Under the pieces are notes generated by a model. It made no database searches and was not told the origin of the DNA. It was given only the letters and a program-made list of their open reading frames with translations. From Coemansia sp. RSA 922 (lineage: Eukaryota > Kickxellomycota > Kickxellomycetes > Kickxellales > Kickxellaceae): 15,230 nt of DNA. Shown in pieces: positions 6,803 to 15,230 of this stretch (its first letter is position 1; every line of letters begins with the position of its first letter). The position numbers and the translations under genes were made by a program. Location: contig JANBQS010000576.1 of assembly GCA_027577415.1 (NCBI GenBank), positions 1-15,230 on the forward strand, in the 5' to 3' direction.

Positions 6803-8512
6803 TCAGGGGAAGAATGTTGTCGAGAGCTCGGCCAAAAACGACGAACTCGTATGAATAGAAGTGCCACCGATCAGTAGGCGTACGTTTTGCGAGGCAAACT
6901 TTTCGTTAAGCTTGGCAACCGCCATCTCTTCCTCCATCGTAACGCCGCCCACCACAAACACTATAATATCTTGGTTGTGCATACCGTTCTCATTGCCCAG
7001 CAACGGAGGTCGCGCCTTTGGGTCGAGATTAGGCAGGCGCTCTTGCCAGTGCAATCCCTGTTTTCCACGGACAATTTGCTCTACCATCTCAGCCAATGCC
7101 GGCGTATGCTGCGTATATACGTTCTCGACTCCCTGCAGGCCCTTGAATATACTCCGACCGCGCGAAAACAAGTTCTCATTCTGGAACAAGTCGCTCTGCC
7201 GCTCGCTGACACCAGCATAGCGCAAGACCACGTCGATCGAGGCCACTTGGTCAGCATCAACTCCACTAGACGTCAGCAATTGTTTCAGCTCCGCGGTAGC
7301 GTTGCCCTGTGCGCGCTCATACCGTAGTGCATACAATATAGCACAACGCACTTTGTTCTCGGCAGTAATCTTGGCGTTGGATATCAACGCGCGCAGAGCC
7401 TTCAAGTCGCTGTTGTGCTGCTCGTTACACGCCAAGCTCTGCTCAAGCTCTGATACAGCCAGTAAGTGACGCTCCGCGACTAGCCGCGACAGCTCGCCTA
7501 CCAAAGTGACATGCTTGGTTACATTGCCCGACAGCTTGCGGAACTCGGGGTATGCCTCGACGAACCGCTTCATGTCAGCGATAGACTCGATCTGGTGGTG
7601 AGATTTGGTGTTTGTCTGGTACATCTCGACAAACTTTTTAATCGAGGCTCCCAAGTCTCCAAAGTTCAAGTGCTGCGACTGCTTGAAAAACGTGTCTTGG
7701 TCTTGCGATAGCATGACCTCCTTAACCTCGGGCCGAATACCGGGAACATGCGACAGGTCAATACGGCCGTTGTTAATGCCAATCAGCTCATAGAGAAGTG
7801 CGTGATAGGTCCATTGCGTGAGCAGCGGAGTCACTGGGTCGTTCTTCCGGTCGACGATAAACAGCTGGGCATGGGTGTCGATAGCCTTGGTACCGAATAG
7901 GCCGGACTCGTGGCTCATCAAGTATTCCAACTCCTGGCCGAGCTTTTGCGCCATTACACTGTTGCGCTCGTACCGGATATTGGGTCGCTTTTTCAACGAC
8001 AAAAGCAATGCACTCAGGCCTTGAACAGTTCTACCCAGCGCACCCGGGTTCCAGCTATGTCCCTCGGCAAACAGCGGGTGTACAGAGGGCACCAAGCCAA
8101 TGTGGAACAGGCACGGCGTCGGAGCGTAAAAGTCGGCGTAAAACTCTTGAATCTCTCGTACGACCTCACTCTCGTCGTTCTCCGCCAAAACTTCAATCAT
8201 GGACTTTTTCAGAATGTTGGAAAAGTATATGTAATAGTCGCCGTACTTTGGACTGCGCAGCTCGTCCAACAGTGCCTGTATAGATGCGTCGGTGGGGCGT
8301 ACAAAGCATATACACTTTAAATGCCGCATCGTATCGCGGCTGCTGTTCTCTATTCTGTCAACAAGGTACGTCTCCTTGGCAAGCAGATACGACTGCGTCG
8401 ACACGAGTGAGATTATTGGCGTCGTTTCTCGGTCGAGCAGCAGCACTTTCATCCCGCTCGCATCTGACACCATGCGATTTGTGTAGTACTGGACGGCCTT
8501 GACTGCATCCAT
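6803..8512 (-). CDS. VPS45: Vacuolar protein sorting protein 45, Sec1/Munc18-family
   Basis: A 569-residue intronless SM protein. Domain 1 (about 1-130) begins MDAVKAVQYYTNRMV and contains MKVLLLDRETTPIISLV (21-37) and YYIYFSNILKKS (93-104). The most diagnostic block is DRKNDPVTPLLTQWTYHALL (221-240) followed by the GINNGRIDLSHVPG turn. ESIADMKRFVEAYPEFRKLSG and VGELSRLVAERHLL follow, then KGLQGVENVYTQH. The C-terminal sheet contains DIIVFVVGGVTMEE. All are typical of Vps45 rather than Sly1, Sec1 or Vps33, and the length matches the yeast protein (577). Vps45 binds the syntaxin Tlg2/STX16 and Pep12-type SNAREs and drives Golgi-to-endosome fusion. It is divergent from the uL11m gene with 276 bp between starts. 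The start is a good ATG with no better upstream option. Confidence 0.95.
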   Translation of the reverse strand: MDAVKAVQYYTNRMVSDASGMKVLLLDRETTPIISLVSTQSYLLAKETYLVDRIENSSRDTMRHLKCICFVRPTDASIQALLDELRSPKYGDYYIYFSNILKKSMIEVLAENDESEVVREIQEFYADFYAPTPCLFHIGLVPSVHPLFAEGHSWNPGALGRTVQGLSALLLSLKKRPNIRYERNSVMAQKLGQELEYLMSHESGLFGTKAIDTHAQLFIVDRKNDPVTPLLTQWTYHALLYELIGINNGRIDLSHVPGIRPEVKEVMLSQDQDTFFKQSQHLNFGDLGASIKKFVEMYQTNTKSHHQIESIADMKRFVEAYPEFRKLSGNVTKHVTLVGELSRLVAERHLLAVSELEQSLACNEQHNSDLKALRALISNAKITAENKVRCAILYALRYERAQGNATAELKQLLTSSGVDADQVASIDVVLRYAGVSERQSDLFQNENLFSRGRSIFKGLQGVENVYTQHTPALAEMVEQIVRGKQGLHWQERLPNLDPKARPPLLGNENGMHNQDIIVFVVGGVTMEEEMAVAKLNEKFASQNVRLLIGGTSIHTSSSFLAELSTTFFP

Positions 8513-8788
8513 TGCGGCAAATCAAGCTAAATTAAGTGTGCAAATATTAATAATAAAATTGCAGGGAAGCAAAAGGAACAAAAACTAAAGGAGTGACGAA
8601 GGCGTGAACAAAAAAAAAAAGTAGACCGCCTGTTGCCGAATCACATGGCAAAGCCTGTGGGCGTGTCCAGCCAATCAAGGCCGCCATGAGCTTGCTTAGA
8701 AAAAACTTTCAAGGTGCTATCGTCTAAAAGAATGCATTTCTCTTGCAATTCGTTTTAATTTACTCTCATTTTTTAACTTTACACAAAA
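8513..8788. promoter_or_regulatory. Shared divergent promoter region, VPS45 and uL11m
   Basis: 276 bp separate two start codons pointing away from each other. A CCAAT box (CCAATCA, 8671-8677) lies 118 bp before the uL11m start, and an A run lies near 8611-8620. No TATA box is evident for either gene, as is common for housekeeping genes. CCAAT boxes bind the HAP complex, which controls respiratory and mitochondrial genes in fungi; regulation here is inferred. Confidence 0.5.
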
Positions 8789-9235
8789 ATGTCCAAAAAG
8801 GGTGGCCCGGCCGTAGCCAGTATTCTCAAGCTGATAGTGCCCGCGGGCAAGGCAACACCCTCGCCGCCAGTCGGTCCCGCCCTGGGTCAGCGTGGTGTAA
8901 AATCGATGGACTTTTGCAAGCAGTTCAACGACCGGACAAAGGACTTGATCCTAGATACGCCAACTCCCGTAGCGATCTCCATCAAGCCCGATCGCACCTT
9001 CACATTTGCCGTAAAGTCGCCGCCGACGTCGTGGCTGCTCAAGCGGGCCGCCGGCGTGGAAAAGGGCGCTGCTCAGCCCGGCAAGGAAATCGTTGGCACT
9101 GTATCTCTGAAGCACATATATGCCATTGGCCAGATCAAGGCCACGGATCCGGTGATGAGCCACATAGATCTGAAGAACATCTGCAAGAGCATCATTGCCT
9201 CAGCAAAGTCGGTCGGCATCAAGGTAGTTCACTAG
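8789..9235 (+). CDS. MRPL19: Mitochondrial large-subunit ribosomal protein uL11m (L11 family)
   Basis: A 148-residue protein of bacterial L11 type, not the cytosolic eukaryotic L12e type. The N-terminal domain carries KLIVPAGKATPSPPVGPALG (14-33), then QRGVKSMDFCKQFNDRT and PVAISIKPDRTFTFAVKSPP. The C-terminal rRNA-binding domain contains LKHIYAIGQIKATD and ends in the conserved SIIASAKSVGIKVV helix. It closely resembles yeast Mrpl19 (human MRPL11). The protein binds the GTPase-associated centre of mitochondrial 23S-type rRNA and supports elongation-factor cycling. As in yeast Mrpl19, no long cleavable presequence is visible; the basic start MSKKGG may be enough for targeting. It is intronless. 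The stop is only 47 bp from the stop of the methionine synthase gene on the other strand. Confidence 0.93.
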   Translation: MSKKGGPAVASILKLIVPAGKATPSPPVGPALGQRGVKSMDFCKQFNDRTKDLILDTPTPVAISIKPDRTFTFAVKSPPTSWLLKRAAGVEKGAAQPGKEIVGTVSLKHIYAIGQIKATDPVMSHIDLKNICKSIIASAKSVGIKVVH

Positions 9236-9282
9236 GATATTTGGTCAATATAAAAACTCAATGTTGTAAAGCAATGTCGTGC

Positions 9283-12200
9283 CTACGAGTCGTAGGCAAG
9301 GATCGGGCGAAGCCATGTCTCTATTTCATCTGTCGATGCGCTCTTGCGAGCAACGTAGTCGTCTACTTGGTCCTTGGAGATCTTGCCCACAGCAAAGTAG
9401 CTCGACTTTGGATGCGCAAACACCAGCGCACACACGGAGGCGCCAGGGTGCATCATCAAGCTCTCTGTCAATTCAATGCCAGTGCTCTCGGCAATGCTGC
9501 CCAGCTTCCACATCGTGGTTTTCTCGGAGTGGTCAGGCTGGCTGGGATATCCAGGAGCCGGGCGAATACCTTGGTACTTGATGCTAAGCAGATCCTCAGT
9601 GTCCAGCGACTCGTTGGGCGCAAAGCCCCACAGCTCACGACGCATGTCCTGGTGCAGCTTCTCCGTGAGCGCCTCAGCAAGGCGATCGGCCAGCGCCTTG
9701 ACCATGATAGCCGAGTAGTCGTCGTTGTCAGCTTCATAGGCAGCAGCCAACTCGTCCACGCCAAAGCCAGCAGAGGCAGCAATGCTGCCGATGTAGTCGG
9801 GAATGCCTCCGCTAGCAGGCGCAATAAAGTCCGACAAGCAGAGATAAGGGTCAGTGCTCTCTCTGTCCTTCTCGGCCTGCTGGCGAAGTCCGTGGTAAGT
9901 ACCCGCAACCTCAGTGCGCGACTCGTCCTGGTACACCACAATGTCATCACCCTTGGAGTTGGCCGGCAGGATGCTGACGATCGCAGATGCACGAACACGA
10001 CGCTTGTCAATGAGATCGCGCAGCATGGCTTGGGCCTCGCCAAACAAGCGCCGCGCCTCCTCACCCACCGAGGCATCGTTAAACAGCTTGGGGTAGCCGC
10101 GATTAGGATACTTGCCGCGGAGCTGCCACACATGGAAGAAGGGGTTCCAATCGATAAACGGCAAGAGCTCGTTGAGGTCAACATCCTCGTAGACCTTGTG
10201 GCCAACCATGTGGGGCTTTGGTGGCAGATTCTCAGGCCGCTCCCACTCGATACGCAACGCCTTGCTGCGCGCCTCCTCTAGGGTCAAGTAGCGGCGGTCC
10301 TTTAGCGAGTCATAGTGATCGTCACGGACCTCGTCGTACTCCTCGTCAAGCTCGGCAATAAAGTCGTCGCGCAATGTCTTGTCGAGCAAGTTTGACACTA
10401 CAACGACAGTGCGCGAGGCGTCCAAAATGTGAATGACGGGCGCCGTGTAGCGGGGAGCAATCTTGACTGCCGTGTGAGTCTTGGACGTAGTAGCACCACC
10501 GATCAGCAGGGGGATCTTGAGCCCAGCCCGTTCCAGCTCCTTGGCAACGTGTATCATTTCATCCAGCGACGGCGTAATCAAGCCCGACAAACCGATAAAG
10601 TCGGCCTTCTCCTTTATGGCCATCTCGATAATCTTTTCGCAGGGCGTCATAACTCCCAAGTCGACGACTCTGTAGTTGTTGCAGCCCAGCACGACGCCGA
10701 CAATGTTCTTACCAATATCGTGAACATCGCCCTTGACTGTGGCAATGACAACCGTGCCATTGTACATGTCGTTTGCGTCCCCTGCGTCGGCGCCCTGGAG
10801 GTTGGCTAGTCGCTCTTCCTCCATGAAGGGAATGAGATGCGCGACGGCCTTCTTCATCACGCGAGCCGACTTGATCACTTGAGGCAAGAACATCTTGCCT
10901 GCGCCAAACAAGTCGCCCACCACACTCATGCCGTCCATTAGCGGGCCCTCGATGACGTTAAGAGGGCGCGGGTAGCTGACCTTGTCGAGGCGAGCCTCCT
11001 CGGTGTCCTCGACGACAAACTTTGTGATGCCCTTGACTAGGGCGTGCTTCAAGCGGCTGCGCACTGGCTGCGCGCGCCACTCCTCCTCCTCGACCTTTGC
11101 CGTCACGTCTTTGCCATGGCTCTGGGCATACTCCAGCAGCTTTTCGGTTGCTTCGGGGTCACGATTCCACAAGGCATCCTCGCAGATCTGAAGCAGGTCC
11201 TTGGGGATCTCGTCGTAGATCGTCAGGAACCCAGGGTTGACGATACCCATGTCCATACCGGCCTTGATGGCGTGGTAGAGGAACACAGAGTGCATCGCTT
11301 GGCGAATGGTCTCCTTACCACGGAAGGAGAACGACAGATTAGACACACCACCCGAGATCTTGGCTCCAGGGAGCCTGGACTTAATCTCGCTACATACGTG
11401 GACGAATTCGACGCCGTAGTTGTTGTGCTCCTCCATGCCCGTACAAATGGTCAGGATGTTGGGGTCAAAGATAATGTCGTTGGCGTTGAAGCCGACCTTG
11501 TCGACCAACAAGCGGTATGAGCGCTCGCACACTTGGAACTTGTGTGCGCACTCAACGGCCTGGCCAACCTCGTCGAACGCCATCACTACCATCGCCGCGC
11601 CGTAGCGCTTGATGAGTCGCGCCTTTTTAATAAACTCCTCCTCGCCCTCCTTGAGACTGATGCTGTTGACGATACACTTGCCTTGCGCACACTTGAGACC
11701 CGCTTCAACAACGGCGAAATTCGACGAATCCACCATTAGCGGCACCTTGGCCACATCGGGCTCAGTGGAGATCAAGTTAAGGAACCGCGTCATGGCAGCA
11801 ACACCGTCAAGCATGCCCTCGTCCATGTTAATGTCGATGACTTGGCCGCCGTTCTCGACTTGTGCGCGAGCAATCGCCAATGCCTCTTCAAACTCGCCAT
11901 TGACAATGTGCTTGGCAAACTTGCGCGAGCCAGCGACGTTGCAGCGCTCGCCAATGTTCAAAAAGTTGCTGTTCTCGTCATAGATCAATGGCTCGAGACC
12001 ACTCAGCACTAGCTTCTCCTTGCGAATGTCGGCGCCAGGTACGCGGGGCTTAAAGTCCTTGCACGCATCGTAGATCGCCTTGATGTGAGCGGGAGTCGTA
12101 CCACAGCAGCCACCCAGGATATTGACAAGCCCCTCGCGCGCAAACACGCTGATATTTTCAGCCATCTCTTCGGGTGTCTCGTCGTATTCGCCAAAGGTAT

Positions 12201-13179
12201 TGGGCAGGCCGGCATTCGGATAGCAGATCACATACGAAGAGGTGAAGCTAGCAATGTTCTGAACGAACGGCCGCATCTGGTTAGCGCCCAGCGCACAGTT
12301 CAGACCAATCGCCAAGGGCTCGGCATGAGCGACACTGGTGATAAACGCCTCACCAGTTTGTCCCGACAGTGTGCGCCCAGACATGTCCACAATGGTGCCC
12401 GAGATAAACACTGGCACACGCTCGTATTCGCCATCGTCGAACAGCGTGTCAACAGCAAACAACGCGGCCTTGGCATTCAGAGTGTCAAAGATAGTCTCAA
12501 CGAGGATCACATCTGAGCCACCATCCAAAAGACCCCGGATTTGCTCAGTGTAGGCCACGACCAGCTCGTCAAACGTGACATTGCGGAAGCTCGGGTTATC
12601 CACTGACGGCGAGATTGAACAGGTACGGTTGGTAGGGCCAATAGCTCCACACACAAAGCGAGGCCTGTCGGGAGTCTCCTTGAGCATGTCGGCACAAGCA
12701 TCCCTGGCGATCTCGGCAGCAATTTTGTTCAGCTCGTAGACAACAGACTCCATACCGTAATCGGCCTGAGCAATCGTGGTTCCCGAGAACGTGTTGGTTT
12801 CAACAAAGTCGGCACCGGCAAGGAGATAGTTGCGATGAATCCCGTAGATGGCCTTGGGCTGCGTGAACACCAACAAGTCGTTGTTGCCCTTCAGGTCATG
12901 CGAGTGATCCTTGAACCGCTCGCCACGAAAGTCCTCTTCCGACAGCCGCAGGTTCTGGATCTGGGTACCCATCGCGCCTACTCTTTAAAGAGCAATGTCA
13001 TAGTCAGAACAAACGGCCCAACTTTTGGAGAAGAGAAAAAAAAGGGGATTTCTTTTGGTTAAGCAAGTTGTCAACTTACCGTCAAGGAACATGATGCGCT
13101 TCTTAATCTCGCTCTCAATGTACTCGGTAGCCGCACGCCGGCTCTCAAAGCCAACGGGAACAGTAGAAATAGGAGCCAT
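9283..13179 (-). CDS. metH: Cobalamin-dependent methionine synthase, two exons
   Basis: Join: exon 1 13179-13080, exon 2 12977-9283; 3795 nt, 1264 residues (human MTR 1265). The enzyme moves a methyl group from 5-methyltetrahydrofolate to homocysteine through methylcobalamin in the cytosol. Homocysteine domain (about 20-350): zinc ligands C261 (GLNCALG) and C324/C325 (GGCCGTTP). Pterin domain: [16 protein letters not shown] from 374. Cap plus B12 domain: [19 protein letters not shown] and the [11 protein letters not shown] loop with the cobalt-ligand H786. Reactivation domain: [12 protein letters not shown] at 1172-1183, which binds AdoMet. Splicing restores the conserved [13 protein letters not shown] junction; a start at 12972 would lose the first 35 residues. 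All key residues are present, so the enzyme should be active. One oddity is Cys at residue 545 ([10 protein letters not shown]) where Gly is usual. A TATA box lies about 72 bp upstream of the ATG. Full activity would need a reductase partner and imported B12. Confidence 0.96.
12978..13079 (-). other. Intron of the methionine synthase gene
   Basis: The 102-nt intron starts GTAAGT at 13079, contains a T/C-rich tract and a CTGAC branch-like site (13007-13003), and ends TAG at 12978. It splits the Gly34 codon (G|GC) within the FLDGAMG motif. Confidence 0.88.
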
Positions 13180-13523
13180 GAAGGTACAAAATAAAAAAAG
13201 TCAAAGGGTAATATATGTGATTAAGAAATATAGGTGTTCAAATTTTTTTCTTTTATAAATGGAAGAAAAGAGGGAGTAGGTACCCAAGCCCGCAGATGGT
13301 ACCATGCAAGCCCCCCTTTCTTGGTGCGATTTATGACTTTGTCGATCGACAAAAATGGGGACTGATCTTAATCCAAGTAATTGATCTGTATTCGCGTTGA
13401 ACGTGTCAAGAAAGCGCGTTTAGCGACACGAAGCTTTTCAGTTTGCGTGCCCTTTATTTTTTACTTTTAGCGCTTGTCAATTCCACGTCATTCTTGAAAT
13501 TTGCTCAATTCGCCACCAGAAAC
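13180..13523. other. Divergent intergenic region, methionine synthase and WD40 genes
   Basis: 344 bp between divergent start codons. It contains the methionine synthase TATA box at 13251-13257 and a T/A-rich stretch. No gene is supported. The sequence before the WD40 gene has a T-rich leader (13448-13470) but no clear TATA box. I looked for, and did not find, a convincing riboswitch-like structure in the methionine synthase leader. Confidence 0.5.
13251..13257 (-). promoter_or_regulatory. TATA box for methionine synthase
   Basis: TATAAAA on the minus strand (context TTTATAAAAG), with its downstream edge about 72 bp before the ATG at 13179, followed by an A-rich tract. Consensus match and spacing agree with the other TATA boxes in the window. 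Confidence 0.6.
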
Positions 13524-14795
13524 ATGGCTACTGACGTTCTACACAGCTCCACGAGCGAACTCGAAGTGCCAGCCAAGCGTCCACGGCTAACCAGTCCCGA
13601 AGCTGACGTGCCTATCGAAGACGTAGTTGACGAGAAGCCACTGACGCAAGAACACATTTTCAGGAACCTCCGGCTTCGCAGAATTGTGCGCGAAAACCAC
13701 AGCGGCACTGTCGCCCAGCTATCGCTAATGTTCTACCGCCCCAGCGACGTTGGCCTGAATGGCCACGGAACCGGGGGCATGCCCACATACGAGCGGTCCT
13801 TTGATAAGCGTGGTAGTGCGATCCGCGATCCAGAAGACAGCAGCAATCTACTAGGCACAGCCGGACACTTACAAGCCAGTATTTACGACAACGAAAACTG
13901 CGGTGACCACCTTGATGTCATGTCGCACTTTCAGCTGGCCCCAGATACTACGGCGTTGCTGCGCACATGCTGCTGGATCCAGTCGCCTGGCGACGCGCTA
14001 CTTGCCATTGCTGGAGAGGACAAACTGGTACATATAATCAGTCTTGCGTGGACTCGTGAGATACGCGTGCTGAGCGGCCACTCTGGTACTATTGTTGATT
14101 TGCAACCACATCCGACGGACCGCAGTTTATTGGCTTCTGTGAGTAGCGATCAGACTGTTCGTATTTGGTCAGTGCAAACAGGCGCCTGTCTTTGCATCTA
14201 CAGCTGCAATGCTACGGCGGCGCGCTTCCACCCAGATGGCAAGCACCTATTTATCGGATCGGCCCTGGGAGGAGTAAGCCAGTGGCCCGTTCCAGCTTGG
14301 GCCAGCCGTGTGTCTGAGCCACTCCGCTACACTGCAGACGATAGCACACCGATCACGTCTGATAAGCGAGGAGCTGGTTCTGCCATTGACTGTCTCCAGT
14401 TTGCGAAATCAAACCTGCTTGTCAAGAATACGGCTGGCCGCATCGAGTACTTGGACTTGGAATCCGGCTCAGTTATTCGCACAATGGGTGTGCGCAACCA
14501 TGGAATTAGTGTTTCGTGCTTTGACGTTAGCTATGACGACTGCTATCTATGTGTGGGCAATAGTCGTGGAGAAGTGTATATTTACTGCATAGACAGTGGC
14601 AAGGTAGTCGGACACCTCGCACACAAGCGGTCGGTTCGCCAAGTCACTTGCTGCCAGTTCTCCAGAGACTGCCGCAGCGTTGTCTACACTGGCGAGGGTG
14701 GATTCATCTGGCGATATGACTATGTTGATGACGAAACGCTAGCCGAGTGGGAGAAGCCTGGAGAAGGTGCCTCGGAAGAAAGCACTGAAGAGTAA
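13524..14795 (+). CDS. WD40 protein resembling EED/ESC (Polycomb PRC2 subunit family)
   Basis: 423 residues from the ATG at 13524 (context GAAACATGGCT); the frame is open further upstream, but without an ATG. A nuclear-signal-like PAKRPRL lies at 16-22. From about residue 57 it forms WD40 blades: LLAIAGEDKLVHII (159-172), LSGHSGTIVDLQPHP (183-197), LLASVSSDQTVRIW (202-215), and a final CCQFSRDCRSVVYTGEGGFIWRYDY (split 376-400). By eye the order of blocks matches metazoan EED: the ENHSG entry blade, TCCW after an insert, the LLAxAG blade, GH-x-HP, SVSxDxTxRIWxxQT, then GNxxGxxYxY and a C-terminal IWRYD. EED is the histone-mark-reading scaffold of PRC2. Positions equivalent to the EED cage residues Y148, W364 and Y365 look non-aromatic here (R147, S329, V330), so methyl-lysine reading may be lost. 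About 30 extra residues (78-107) lie in the first blade. An LRWD1-like or other nuclear WD40 protein is the alternative. Confidence 0.62.
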   Translation: MATDVLHSSTSELEVPAKRPRLTSPEADVPIEDVVDEKPLTQEHIFRNLRLRRIVRENHSGTVAQLSLMFYRPSDVGLNGHGTGGMPTYERSFDKRGSAIRDPEDSSNLLGTAGHLQASIYDNENCGDHLDVMSHFQLAPDTTALLRTCCWIQSPGDALLAIAGEDKLVHIISLAWTREIRVLSGHSGTIVDLQPHPTDRSLLASVSSDQTVRIWSVQTGACLCIYSCNATAARFHPDGKHLFIGSALGGVSQWPVPAWASRVSEPLRYTADDSTPITSDKRGAGSAIDCLQFAKSNLLVKNTAGRIEYLDLESGSVIRTMGVRNHGISVSCFDVSYDDCYLCVGNSRGEVYIYCIDSGKVVGHLAHKRSVRQVTCCQFSRDCRSVVYTGEGGFIWRYDYVDDETLAEWEKPGEGASEESTEE

Positions 14796-14870
14796 TAGTA
14801 AGGCAAAAAATATATATAAATTTATGAAAACAAATTGTAAAGATTGTGGACCGCTTTGCTAGGGCTTTGA

Positions 14871-15230
14871 CTACTGTCCTTCAGAGCCCGCAGCATCTTC
14901 TTCCAAAGGGCTGACAAATAGTCCGGCCAAGGCGCCCTCAATTAAGTATCTCTGGTGCATCTCCCGCGTTACGCCAGCCGCAGTCAAACCACCTTGCCTG
15001 AACGCAGTATTCTTTGGATCGTCGTATCTATCCAGCAATTTTATGTTGACAGGGTCGTACGGCGACTCGGCAGGGTCAAAGGGCGCGTTATTGGCCTCGT
15101 CCTCATCTAGTTCATCGTCGTCATCCATGTTAGCCAACATATCGTCGATATTGAATCGAGTGCTTCGTAGAGAGTTGCGCGCACTGAGTGAGGACTTTTT
15201 CAGCTGAACCATCTTGGCCTTGACAATATC
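14871..15230 (-). CDS. Unrecognised acidic protein, C-terminal part, runs off the right edge
   Basis: The frame is open from the window edge (15230) to a stop at 14871-14873; the true start lies outside. An ATG at 15212 would give 113 residues, but the six codons upstream stay open (D-I-V-K-A-K), so the gene probably continues. The visible part has a basic Lys/Ser/Arg stretch (MVQLKKSSLSARNSLRSTRF), an acidic run (MDDDDELDEDE), then a more conserved-looking block, FDPAESPYDPVNIKLLDRYD and TREMHQRYLIEGALAGLFVSP, and an acidic end. No family is recognised. The layout could be a cytoplasmic or nuclear tail regulated by charge. It converges with the WD40 gene 75 bp away. Confidence 0.6.
   Translation of the reverse strand, partial: DIVKAKMVQLKKSSLSARNSLRSTRFNIDDMLANMDDDDELDEDEANNAPFDPAESPYDPVNIKLLDRYDDPKNTAFRQGGLTAAGVTREMHQRYLIEGALAGLFVSPLEEDAAGSEGQ

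Noticed and set aside
8789..9235. Assignment as cytosolic 60S protein L12
   Set aside because: The sequence follows bacterial and mitochondrial L11 (PPVGPALGQRGV, FCKQFN, PDRTFTF) rather than the eukaryotic cytosolic protein.
8743..10281. 512-codon plus-strand open frame
   Set aside because: It crosses uL11m in another frame and then runs antisense through methionine synthase. The translation has no family features and changes character at the gene border; it is a shadow of the two real genes.
1..15230. tRNA genes, rRNA genes, CRISPR arrays, transposons or viral genes
   Set aside because: I looked on both strands for T-loop consensus, rRNA motifs, regularly spaced repeats, terminal repeats, and transposase, reverse transcriptase or capsid motifs, and found none.

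Overview
The window looks like nuclear DNA of a filamentous early-diverging fungus. I infer a non-Dikarya lineage, possibly Kickxellomycotina or another zoopagomycete-grade group. The reasons are: eukaryotic genes with rare short GT-AG introns (102-119 nt); a proteasome subunit, an SM-family vesicle protein, a mitoribosomal protein and a complex I subunit; and a full-length cobalamin-dependent methionine synthase, an enzyme that Dikarya generally lack. Coding DNA is moderately GC-rich, and intergenic DNA is AT-rich with homopolymer runs. No tRNA, rRNA, CRISPR array, transposon or virus-like gene was recognised.

Layout. Positions 1-563 are a promoter region with a TATA box. At 564-2114 (+) is an unrecognised protein with a hydrophobic N-terminus and a long acidic, repeat-bearing disordered region. 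At 2544-3517 (-) is a two-exon LisH plus Ser/Asp-rich protein resembling SRP40/Nopp140. At 3877-4149 (-) is the complex I MWFE/NDUFA1 subunit. At 4396-5286 (-) is proteasome subunit alpha-7 (PSMA3/Pre10) with a 21-nt first exon. A 1.2-kb gene-poor stretch follows, ending in a well-formed promoter for a 34-codon secreted-looking cysteine peptide at 6462-6566 (+). VPS45 lies at 6803-8512 (-). It shares a 276-bp divergent promoter region with mitochondrial ribosomal protein uL11m at 8789-9235 (+). The B12-dependent methionine synthase at 9283-13179 (-) ends 47 bp from uL11m, tail to tail. Divergent from it is an EED/ESC-like WD40 protein at 13524-14795 (+). The C-terminal part of an unrecognised acidic protein runs off the right edge at 14871-15230 (-).

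The genes are mostly unrelated housekeeping functions (respiration, proteolysis, vesicle fusion, mitochondrial translation, one-carbon metabolism, chromatin). There is no operon or evident gene cluster. Three intron-containing genes were reconstructed by eye, and in each the single intron lies close to the start codon. The items most worth a second look are the 34-codon cysteine peptide followed by 40 further open codons after a TAG, the repeat-bearing membrane/acidic protein at the left, the EED-like protein that appears to lack the usual methyl-lysine cage aromatics, and the Nopp140-like protein with no SRP40 C-terminal domain.
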